Part shown: positions 1-7,898 of the stretch, piece after piece
How positions within the stretch are numbered: position 1 is the first letter of the stretch
How the letters are laid out: each line of letters starts with the position of its first letter
NCBI GenBank assembly: GCA_025765595.1
Contig: JAIVFH010000192.1
Coordinates: forward strand, 1-53,670
Reading direction: 5' to 3'
DNA: 53,670 nt
Source: Obelidium mucronatum
Lineage: Eukaryota > Chytridiomycota > Chytridiomycetes > Chytridiales > Chytriomycetaceae
Notes under the pieces: model-generated
The model's database searches: none
The model's input: only the letters and a program-made list of their open reading frames with translations
What the model was told of the DNA's origin: nothing
Translations under genes and position numbers: made by a program

Positions 1-431
1 AGAGTATCATGTGTGCGGGATACACGGTAACAATTCTCACACCCCTCGTTTTTTTGACTCATGCCGTTGTCCGTTATTTCTCAGGCTGTCTGCCACGCCC
101 ACACAGCCATTGATGAAATCACAATCACCGATCTCCTGCACAAGATTGACAAAAAGACAGGAAAGAAAAGTGTCAAGCCACCACAATTTGTGAAACAGGA
201 GATTGCATGTATGCGCCGTATTAAGCTGAACCAGCCATGTGCTTAGAGACTTTTGAAGACTACCCCACATTGGGTCGGTTCACTCTTCGGATGAGGTACC
301 CAAAAAAACCCTTTTGACATATTCTTGTATTAACAAAAAAAAATACTCACTCATGACAAGTAAAACGATTTGCCGTGGGAAAGATTACAAAGCTGGTGTT
401 TGATGACCAATCCAGTGATCAGGTAATTTGA
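1..431 (+). CDS. SUP35: eRF3 (Sup35) C-terminal end, partial, with frame breaks
   Basis: This is the 3' end of the translation termination GTPase eRF3, which partners eRF1 at stop codons. Only the last beta-barrel domain lies in the window. Visible motifs in order: CAGYT at 11-26, then after a 58-nt GT-AG intron (27-84) AVCHAHTAIDEI, KIDKKTGKKS, KPPQF, then VCLETFEDYPTLGRFTLR and GKITKLV near 380-400. These match the family's C-terminal landmarks (HTAIEEV, GRFTLR, GK-TK). A second intron probably runs from about 296 to 360. The reading frame changes near 241, 292 and 382, each consistent with one missing or extra base. A genuine eRF3 should be intact, so consensus errors are as likely as gene decay. 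The 5' part lies outside the window. Confidence 0.75.
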
Positions 432-581
432 TTGATGGAAGATTTTGTGTTTCGTTTATAAAATACACAACGTATTACTCTGCCTTTGTTCATCCAAAAT
501 AAGCCACTAACTAGATAAAATACACTTGCACGGCACCACCTGTAGTTTTTGAACCACCCTCGGACGAATGTGCAATATCGT

Positions 582-664
582 GGAACAAGTGGATTCGAAC
601 GCCACGCACCCGAAGATACCAGCACCTGAAGCTGGCCCTTAGACCGCTTCGGGCCATCCTAGTC
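582..664 (-). tRNA. tRNA-Leu (CAG), degenerate
   Basis: On the minus strand a leucine-type tRNA can be folded. It has an anticodon stem around the loop TTCAGGT (anticodon CAG), a long variable arm and a T-loop containing TTCGAAT. However, the T-stem lacks one base compared with the usual GTGGG-TTCGAAT-CCCAC form. The D-arm has an extra C, and the 5' acceptor strand does not pair with the 3' strand CTTGTTCC. It is either a tRNA pseudogene or a functional gene with indel errors, like the eRF3 fragment beside it. Confidence 0.55.
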
Positions 665-1111
665 CTTGTAACTTTTGGAAGAAAATGTTAATCATGTTCT
701 CAAGTTTTTGCTTCAAGAAAGAGAAAGAAAACAACTACAAAAGAAATCGAATTTTAGGACAGGGCGGATGTTCCAAAAAGAGTCAACGCGTGTAAACAAT
801 AGTGAAAGTTATGAAATCAAATATGATGAGAAGAAATAAGGAGAGAAAAGAAACGAGAAGTCAATGTTCTTCAACATAGTTTCAATTCCTTCGCCCGCGT
901 TTTACATGGCGCTTGCCCGACCACAGATGGATCGGAACCACAATGTAATTTAAGGAAGAGGGGCCAGGGTCACTGACCTGGCTGGGTACGTTTATTTGCT
1001 TGGCGTGTTCAGTTCAACCTCGATCCAAATCTAAAAAACAAAGGCTATTTAGATAATGGGCTTTTTACATTGAAGCAGTTTGAAATGAAGGTCATTTTCG
1101 GAATGGATAGA

Positions 1112-1372
1112 CTCAACGAGAATTGAATCCTCTCACTCAGATGTGCAAACTTTGCGAGAGCATAGCCCACACACCAGAATAGCAACTTTCTCAAGTTCCT
1201 AATCTGCCCTTTTAAAGGCTGGCCAAAATGAAAAAACAAATCGGAGGGCTGGAATAAACTCGACGAGAATCGAGCCCTGACAGCCAGACCCTGTACACTT
1301 TGCGAGAACATAGTGCCAAAGGCCAGACCCTGTACACTTTGCGAGAACAAGTGCCAACGGCCAGACGAAGTA
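1112..1372. repeat. Diverged direct repeats in intergenic DNA
   Basis: The stretch 665-1566 has no recognisable gene. Within it, a block beginning with ACTCAACGAGAATTGAATCC at about 1111 recurs in diverged form at about 1257 (ACTCGACGAGAATCGAGCCC). Each copy is followed by a CTTTGCGAGAACATAG-like motif. The second block is further amplified: CCAGACCCTGTACACTTTGC occurs at about 1283 and 1322 and in decayed form at about 1361. This gives a nested repeat with a unit of about 39 bp inside a unit of about 146 bp. No terminal inverted repeats or ORF are associated. Confidence 0.6.
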
Positions 1373-1566
1373 CACTTTGGAAGCGCCCTCGCCGAGCATC
1401 AATTGAAGATGCCGTATCATATCATCCGAAATGTGGGAGGGGGGTTTCAAAAATTCAAATAATAAAAACAGTAAAAACACATGAAAAATACTTCTTAAAA
1501 ATGGAAATTACAATCATCATCCCTTCTGTCAAAGAGTTCCAAGCAAATTATCCAAACAGTTTTCAT

Positions 1567-3851
1567 TCAAATTTTCTGCTTCTTCACATTACTATTAGCA
1601 TACTGGTACCCAGCACCACCACCACCACCACCACCACCACCACCACCACCACCACCACCACCACCACCACCACCAGTGTTCGCACCTCCACCTCCCACCC
1701 CACCAGCTTCACTGCCAATACCGGCAACAACGGCGCCATTTCGATTTGCCGCTCCTGGAGGGACTCCATTCAAATTGTTGTTCCCTGAATTCCCACCCGT
1801 TCCAACAATGTTACCACCACCGGTGTGATTAGAGCTGCTTTGCCCGATGATCAATTTGTTCGAGTTCACAGAGTCCGCGCTGTTAAATATCCAAAGGTTG
1901 GCCTTGACGAAATATATACAGAAACGTTGAAAAAACTCAAACCTCGATAGAGGGCGTTTATACGCATTTCCGGTGCTTCCTGCAAATGCGGCTCCTCCAT
2001 TACTTTGGTACTGTTGCTGGTACTGTTGCTGATGTTGTGGCTGTGGCGGTTGCTGGTTCTGCCCTGAAGGTGGTGGAAGTTGAATTCGATTTCCTCCAAC
2101 AGGTTGTGGCGGCCGAACTCCTCCTTGATTGTTGAGAATAATATTGTTTTGGTTTTGCTGTTGTTGTCCTGGTTTCGCTGCTGCCCCAACAACTGCACTT
2201 GATGAGCCCGACACCATGGGGACGTTTGCTGTATTGTTGTTTGAATTCAGGGGAAAAGGTTTGGCAATTAGGGCGTTAGCGTTTGCTTTGTTGTTATTGG
2301 CATTGCTGGTGCTTGGAGGTATGTTTGTCGCATTCCCCATATTGAAGGTGGGTTGGCCTTGGGGGATTGGCCCTGATTGTCCGCCAGATTGATTATGTGG
2401 TGATTGTTGTCCTGCGTTGTTGTATGATTGTGGTTGTTGTTGAGAAATGCCAGTTCGCCCGATAGTGGAACCAAAGTGTTGTTGTTGTTGCTGTGGCTGT
2501 TGTAAGGGTGTTGGGGGTCCATTTCGCTGTTGCTGTTGCAGCACAGGTGTCGGCACTCGATTAATTGGAGGCGGCCGAATAACCCCAGTCATTGACGCCA
2601 TGGCATTTGTTTTGGCGGGGGATTGGACCAACATATTCGGTTGATGCTGTCTTGGAGTATTTCCAGGATTCAAAGGATTATTTCCTGTCATTGCATTGGT
2701 TGAAGATGAGTTTTGCATTCCGACCCTTGTAAGTTTTATTGGAATCCGTCAGCGTTTAATTGTAAATCGTTAAAAAAAACTCACGTCAAGTAGGCAGGGT
2801 CCAGGGCTTCTAAATCACCGCAAAATATTGTCCCGTCGTCACCTGAACAGATGAAATTAAAGGAGAGAGAGTGGGTTCACTGAAAATTACCATCATCGTC
2901 AAAAGCCGGAGCATCTGGAGGAAAATTAGGACCTCAATCAAAGAAATCTTAAAATATCACTCACTGTTGGTGTGCAACGTGTGGTTTCCGTTTGCTTGCC
3001 CAGGGTGGTGAGAATTTGGGTTAGTGGGTTTCGAAGAGTGTGCATCACAGTTCTGCCCATGATACAATTCATTCATATCAACAGAAATAGCCTAAAAAAG
3101 AGATGGGCTAAGTTAATGATTCAACCCCTAAAAAAATACGTACAGCTTTCTTCTTCAGTTTGATAATCTTTTGCATGAGTTCATTATTGTATGTGCAGTT
3201 TCCCATGACTTCCCCAAAGCTTCTTAGAGCGCGTTTAATTGCATCGGTTACAGATTCTTTCTTGACCTGAAATAGCCGTCTACTTAACCGGATCGTATTT
3301 AAAATCCAAGAAATATTGCACCTTCTCAAATGCTGTCCCTTTTGATCGAGCGTTCTCAATTCTTCCATATCCAATGTCCTAAATTGATGTCAAATCAAGC
3401 TCTTTGTATCCTTGTAGAAACCAAATAACAAACCTCATGACTTGTCCCATCTCTGAGAGTTACTCGAACAACCGTCGACACGCCTAAACTGACCAGACTT
3501 CCATCTTGAGAAGTATCGACCTTTGGACAACAAGTTTGGTATTAGACATGGTCATCGTCCAGGCATTATTGTACAAAGTCAATCTCGGAGCTGACGATCG
3601 AATGCGACCAGCCGTCGAATCCAAAGACTTCGTTTGCCAAAGACAAGACTTGGTTGCCGCAGATGTACACAAGCTTTGCTGGGGTTGCATCAACGACAGT
3701 CCACTTAGTAAACTAACAACAACGTACTTCCGCCTGGTCCAGCCCGCTGCGACAAATACTCTGGCCCAACTGCCTTGCGCAGTGTTGCTGAGATACGCGT
3801 TCGGTCTTCATCGCTAAACGGGCGATGTCCGAACGAGGCCTGTGAAGCCAT
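1567..3851 (-). CDS. RAD52: Rad52 DNA repair/recombination protein with long Q/N/G-rich tail
   Basis: Rad52 anneals single-stranded DNA and mediates Rad51 loading in homologous recombination. The ATG at 3851 opens MASQASFGHRPFSDEDRTRI, followed by LRKAVGPEYLSQRAGPGG. After an intron comes KLVYICGNQVLSLANEVFGF-DGW, then VSLGVSTVVRVTLRDGTSHE, DIGYGRIENARSKG, then ESVTDAIKRALRSFGEVMGN. These cover the conserved N-terminal ring-forming domain in order, separated by short GT-AG introns. The C-terminal half (2718-1567) is low complexity, rich in Gln, Asn, Pro and Gly, and ends in about 20 glycines and a KKQKI tail. A 40-nt segment (1903-1942) with GT-AG ends could be a further intron; splicing it would give a much shorter C-terminus. 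The N-terminal identity is firm, the tail structure is not. Confidence 0.9.
1613..1675. repeat. (ACC)n trinucleotide repeat (poly-Gly in Rad52)
   Basis: An almost pure run of about 20 ACC/CAC triplets, read on the minus strand as GGT and encoding polyglycine near the Rad52 C-terminus. It is likely to vary in length between strains. Confidence 0.85.
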
Positions 3852-3915
3852 CAAGTTTTTATGTGAAGGGATACGCTTTATTTATCCAAATCAAAGCAAA
3901 ACACCTTGATTCAAT

Positions 3916-4824
3916 TTACTCTTCCAAGTCATCCAAACCGAGTTTCTCCAGCTGTGCGTCAAGCTGGTCAAAGTCGACGTTGGAAGCGACAGACATGGCA
4001 CTCTCTGGACGAACACTAAGATCAACATCAGCAACTTTGTAAGTCTTCCAATTGATACTCTTGATATCAATTGGTTCATATCTCAATCCTTCACGTGCAT
4101 ACTCCTCGCGAATGAAATCCTCCATGTCAGCACGTGTGTCTTCGGCAGAACGAAGTCCACCAAAATCGACAGGAAGTTGGGAAACGACCGACGCGTCCAT
4201 AAAGTTTGCAAGCTCCTCACGTTTGATAAAGTGGCTGGTTGTGTAAGGAATATCCTTTAAGATGCGACGAATCACATCCCACAGTTTGATAGCGGACTTG
4301 CTCGCGTTACACATGTATAGGATGGAGCTTGTGGGTGGAGCCGGCTGGCAAGCAACAGTTTCGTTAATCATCTTATACTCGCTTGGACGGAAGTGCTTGA
4401 ATTTGTATCCGTCAAAGTCAAGAAAGAGGTGGTGGTTTCCGTCAGGGTTCGAGCGCAGAACCCAAAGCTGGTACCACATGTTAAAGATGGCGTAGTGCTG
4501 CTTTGGAATGGTACGAGTGTCCTTGGCGCCGCGGAAAATAATGATTGGGCGTCCATCAGGACCTTTCACATGTGGCAAGAACGTGAAAATTTCAGTAAGC
4601 AAGAAGGCATGGATGTGCGCAATAGAGACTCTCTTGCTTTGGTGGCCGAGGATTTCTTTGTGCCAATTGGCGTAGTGCGTAAGGGCTTTCAGGGTCTTTG
4701 ACACATCGTTCTGGTGGAAAGCGAGAGACTTGGCTACAACATGGGGCTCAAGGTTGGCATCGCGAAGCAACACATCTTTGCTGATACTTTCTTGCAAAAC
4801 AATAAGAGCTTGTTCAAAAGCCAT
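3916..4824 (-). CDS. CRAL-TRIO (Sec14-like) lipid-transfer domain protein, copy A
   Basis: A 302-residue intronless ORF. The N-terminal helices (LAFHQNDVSKTLKALTHYAN) match the CRAL-TRIO-N pattern in which an R/K/H-x-D-V-x-K-A segment precedes the lobe. The core (GPDGRPIIIFRGAKDT, LFLDFDGYKFKHFRPSEYK, then VIRRILKDIP and LPVDFGG) follows the Sec14 lobe order, including the LP-x-FGG end motif. Such proteins bind and exchange phosphatidylinositol or other hydrophobic ligands. The acidic C-terminus ending LEKLGLDDLEE is shared with the three other copies in this window. The ORF starts at the ATG that aligns with those copies, MAFEQALIVLQE. No signal peptide or membrane segment is seen. The family assignment is moderately sure; the ligand is unknown. 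Confidence 0.75.
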   Translation of the reverse strand: MAFEQALIVLQESISKDVLLRDANLEPHVVAKSLAFHQNDVSKTLKALTHYANWHKEILGHQSKRVSIAHIHAFLLTEIFTFLPHVKGPDGRPIIIFRGAKDTRTIPKQHYAIFNMWYQLWVLRSNPDGNHHLFLDFDGYKFKHFRPSEYKMINETVACQPAPPTSSILYMCNASKSAIKLWDVIRRILKDIPYTTSHFIKREELANFMDASVVSQLPVDFGGLRSAEDTRADMEDFIREEYAREGLRYEPIDIKSINWKTYKVADVDLSVRPESAMSVASNVDFDQLDAQLEKLGLDDLEE

Positions 4825-4905
4825 TTGAGTTTCAAACCTGATAAGAGGGTGCTTCTCTGTATTTATGCATTATTCTTGCCAAGTTGAGTTCCACACTTTA
4901 CAACC
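4825..4905 (-). promoter_or_regulatory. Promoter block conserved between CRAL-TRIO copies A and C
   Basis: Read on the minus strand, this segment contains GTGTGGAACTCAACTTGGCA, then AAGAATAATGCATAAATACA, then AGAGAAGCACCC. It is nearly identical to 15715-15786 upstream of copy C, and both blocks sit directly before the start codon. The ATAAATAC element is about 35-40 bp from the ATG and could be a TATA-type box. Conservation this close outside coding DNA fits a recent duplication that carried the promoter. Confidence 0.6.
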
Positions 4906-4944
4906 CCAATTTATTTTACATATTTATTTATCTGGTATTTTCAC

Positions 4945-5844
4945 TCATTCTTCCGAATCGTGCAAACCCAACTTCTCCAACTGTGCATCAATCTGGTCAA
5001 AGTCCACATTTGACGCAACAGACATTGCACTTTCTGGACGAACAGTGAGATCCACATCGGGAACCTTGTAAGTCTTCCAGTTGATACTCTTCACGTCAAT
5101 TGGCTCATATCTCAACCCTTCACGTACATATTCATCACGAATGAAATCCTCCATATCGGCAAGAGTGTCTTGCATAGAACGGAGGCCACCAAAATCAACT
5201 GGCATTTTGGAAACATCCATCAAAGTGCCTAGTTCCTTGGATTTGATAAAGTGACTCGTCGTGTATGGAATGTCTTTGATGATTCGGCGGATAGCATCCC
5301 AGAGTCTGACTGCCGTCTTGTTGGCGTTCAATGCATAGAAGGTCGAGTTTGTTGGTGGAGCAGGTTCGCAAGCAACTGCCTCATTAATTAACTTGTATTC
5401 GCTTGGTCGGAAGTGCTTGAACTTGTATCCTTGGAAGTCGACAAAGAGATGGTGGTTGCCGTCAGCGTTGTCGCGTAACATCCAGAGGTGGTGCCACATT
5501 GTGAAGATGGCGTGATGTTGCTTGGGAATGGCACGCGTATCCTTGGCGCCACGGAAAAGAAGGATAGGACGTCCATCAGGGCCTTTTGTGTATGGCAGGA
5601 TTGTAAAAACTCCGGTAAGCAAGAAGGCGTGGACGTGGACAATCGAGACTCTCTTGCTTTGGTGGCCGAGCACTTCCTTGTACCACTTGGCATGGTTAGT
5701 CAGCGCTTTGAGAGTTTGAGATACGTCGTTCTGGTGGAAGGCGAGAGACTTGGCTACAATGTGGGGCTCCAGATTCGCGTTATGGAGAAATACATCGTTT
5801 TCGATGCATTCCTGGAGCGTGGCAAGAGACTGTTCGAAAACCAT
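4945..5844 (-). CDS. CRAL-TRIO (Sec14-like) lipid-transfer domain protein, copy B
   Basis: A 299-residue intronless paralogue of copy A, in tandem and same strand, with about 120 bp between them. The landmarks are retained: SLAFHQNDVSQTLKALTNHA, GPDGRPILLFRGAKDT, LFVDFQGYKFKHFRPSEYK, IIKDIPYTTSHFIKS, MPVDFGGLRS and the C-terminal VDFDQIDAQLEKLGLHDSEE. Copy B lacks the three residues that copy A has before its PVDFGG motif. The upstream region differs from the other copies: it has a clear TATAAAA box at 5884-5890 and does not share the GTGTGGAACTCAACTTGG block. It may therefore be regulated differently. Its role is presumed to be lipid binding or transfer in the cytosol or at membranes. Confidence 0.75.
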   Translation of the reverse strand: MVFEQSLATLQECIENDVFLHNANLEPHIVAKSLAFHQNDVSQTLKALTNHAKWYKEVLGHQSKRVSIVHVHAFLLTGVFTILPYTKGPDGRPILLFRGAKDTRAIPKQHHAIFTMWHHLWMLRDNADGNHHLFVDFQGYKFKHFRPSEYKLINEAVACEPAPPTNSTFYALNANKTAVRLWDAIRRIIKDIPYTTSHFIKSKELGTLMDVSKMPVDFGGLRSMQDTLADMEDFIRDEYVREGLRYEPIDVKSINWKTYKVPDVDLTVRPESAMSVASNVDFDQIDAQLEKLGLHDSEE

Positions 5845-5883
5845 AGCTTCTTTGTGCTTGGTTTTGTTTCATTTTGTTGCTGC

Positions 5884-5890
5884 TTTTATA
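5884..5890 (-). promoter_or_regulatory. TATA box of CRAL-TRIO copy B
   Basis: TATAAAA on the minus strand, 40 bp upstream of the copy B start codon, within the context CACTATAAAAGCAG. The spacing fits a core promoter with a very short 5' leader. Confidence 0.5.
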
Positions 5891-6092
5891 GTGTTCCAAG
5901 CCCAGTCTAGATAACAATCATAATACTGCTTGGCAAAAGATTCGATGATCGATTTTGTAAAAGCCCAGTCATGAAAACAACAGAACATGTATTTGCTTAG
6001 ATTTGCTTGGATGAAGATCCGACCATTGCTGATTTCTGCTCGACAAGAAAATAGGACCAATCTAAATCAATTCCTCATTCTGTGGAGCTTCC

Positions 6093-7868
6093 TCATCCTG
6101 TGGAAACCATGCCTTCTGCAGTAAACATTCCGGAACTCAATCGTTCCCACGCCAGCAACGCCAACCCCACAGTCGCCAACGAACTAGTCCTCCGAATATG
6201 CCCTACCGGCAAATCGCGATACAATTTCTCCAAGGCAATAGACTCTTCTAAACACTCTGCCGTAACAACATCCTGAGAAACCTTGACACACAACTGTAAA
6301 TTCCGGACTTGATGCGCACAACCCGCAGGAATCAAAATCATATCTCCAAGAAACTGTTCAATCACAATGGGTTTCACGCCAAACTCGGTTTCAAGAGAAT
6401 TCAGTTCTTTTTCGCCGAGAAAGGTGCTGAAATCGACAAGTGGGAAGACGCCTTCTTTTGGGTCGTTGAAATGCAGTTCTAGTTTATGCGTGTCTTGGAT
6501 TGTGAATATGTGCCATAGTGCACCTGGTTTTGATGGATCCGAAACATGCAGGAGTGTGTTGTATGCTCCTGCGCCGTCTTTGTGGAGGCGCGTTGTTGGA
6601 TGGTTTGGTGGAGTTTCTGAGCCAATGAAAAGAGTCGGACCGTGTAAATTGGAGTGGGCTTTCGGCGGGAGGAAAGAAAACAAGCTGGATGAACCAGTGT
6701 TCATCAAAATATTGGGAATTGGCGCTTTTGATTTGTATTCTAACCAGTGGTTTGGAAGAAGGGTTTCCAGTTTCTTGTAGATTGGAAAATCCTGTTCCGA
6801 GGTTGTTTTAATTGAAATGGGTTTGAAGGCGTCTGCTGAATAAAAATACTCAACAAATCCTTTGAGCGATTCAGAAACAACTTTTTCAGAAAATTCAGAG
6901 AATCGAACGTAGCATATTGTGGACTCGTTGCCAGATCTGACTTTGATGTAGTCGTCCGATGTGGCGGATTTCGCTATACAAAGCGGATCCCATGATTCGA
7001 GCAAGGAAACGTCTGAAATGAGAATCGGGACCCTGCACGCCCAAGCACTTTCTATTTCCTCGTCAGTGCATGATGATGCTCTGAGTGTCAGTGGAAGCGA
7101 CTGCTGTTTCTCGGTCTCTTTGTTGGTAAACGCTCCCAGAATATATCCATTGTACTCAAGAATATCTCGTCTCATTTTAGGTGTGATGAAGGTCCAGAAT
7201 GTAAAACTCTGTTTGAAATGCTTGCGACGCGAGCTGCATTTTGAAGTGGCTTCAATTCTTGATTGAGTAGTCTTTGAATTTCTAGTTAAGCAGTTATGTG
7301 AGTTTGTTAGCACAAACAGAATCCACACATACTTCTGTTCACAACTTGGATTCATAGCCCATTCCAAAAAACAATCTAGGCAAAAGTCTTGGCCACAATG
7401 CAAGCAACGAGCATGATCGAGAAACAAAAAGGTAGCACAAGCATCGCATTGAATAAACGTTGCATCCGGGGGGCGGAGTCTGACAGAGAAAGCGTCGAAA
7501 TGTGGAATAAGATCTTGAGAAGAACTACTGCTGGGTGGCATCAAGAGAGAAGCAAGTGATTGGGTAACGTGGTTGAGTATGTGCATGTCACTCCTGAAAG
7601 TCGTCTGCCGTGTAACAGCAGCTGACAGACTTGGTTGACTGTTTGAAGCAGAGAGACTAAAGGCAAAAGACGGTAGCCCGCTCAAATCAACTTCAAGAGC
7701 GAAGCGGCATTCGTGTGGAGCATTGGATTCACAGGAAAGACACGACTTGTTGAACAAAAGACAGCTGGGACTTCTTGCTTCGCTGCTTGCTTCTCCTACG
7801 CGATGAGTTCTGCGATGCTTTGCCTTTGAGACTTTGTTGTTTGCTGTTGCTGGTTTCAGTTTCGTCAT
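6093..7868 (-). CDS. JmjC-domain protein (KDM3-like) with N-terminal Cys-rich finger
   Basis: A putative Fe(II)/2-oxoglutarate-dependent histone lysine demethylase of the JmjC class. From the ATG at 7868 (MTKLKPATANN) there is a basic N-terminus. A Cys-rich finger follows (CDACATFLFLDHARCLHC then CLDCFLEW), and then a long linker. The JmjC fold has RLHKDGAGAYNTLLH, where His and Asp of HxD bind iron, GALWHIFTIQD, and GDMILIPAGCAHQVRNL, which holds the distal His. Finger plus C-terminal JmjC with this spacing resembles the KDM3/JMJD1 group. One 51-nt intron lies at about 7271-7321 with a TGCTAAC branch site; it is a multiple of three, so both forms keep frame. Demethylase activity is inferred from the retained iron ligands. 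The start lies 30 bp from the divergent neighbour. Confidence 0.8.
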   Translation of the reverse strand: MTKLKPATANNKVSKAKHRRTHRVGEASSEARSPSCLLFNKSCLSCESNAPHECRFALEVDLSGLPSFAFSLSASNSQPSLSAAVTRQTTFRSDMHILNHVTQSLASLLMPPSSSSSQDLIPHFDAFSVRLRPPDATFIQCDACATFLFLDHARCLHCGQDFCLDCFLEWAMNPSCEQKYVWILFVLTNSHNCLTRNSKTTQSRIEATSKCSSRRKHFKQSFTFWTFITPKMRRDILEYNGYILGAFTNKETEKQQSLPLTLRASSCTDEEIESAWACRVPILISDVSLLESWDPLCIAKSATSDDYIKVRSGNESTICYVRFSEFSEKVVSESLKGFVEYFYSADAFKPISIKTTSEQDFPIYKKLETLLPNHWLEYKSKAPIPNILMNTGSSSLFSFLPPKAHSNLHGPTLFIGSETPPNHPTTRLHKDGAGAYNTLLHVSDPSKPGALWHIFTIQDTHKLELHFNDPKEGVFPLVDFSTFLGEKELNSLETEFGVKPIVIEQFLGDMILIPAGCAHQVRNLQLCVKVSQDVVTAECLEESIALEKLYRDLPVGHIRRTSSLATVGLALLAWERLSSGMFTAEGMVSTG

Positions 7869-7898
7869 CTTTCTTTTGTTGTCAAATTCACTCACCGC
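7869..7898. promoter_or_regulatory. Very short divergent intergenic segment
   Basis: Only 30 bp separate the likely ATG of the JmjC gene (7868, minus) from the ATG of the coiled-coil gene (7899, plus). No TATA box fits in the gap, so core promoters must lie inside the opposite gene's 5' region, or one start is further downstream than called. The two transcripts probably overlap at their 5' ends. Confidence 0.5.
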
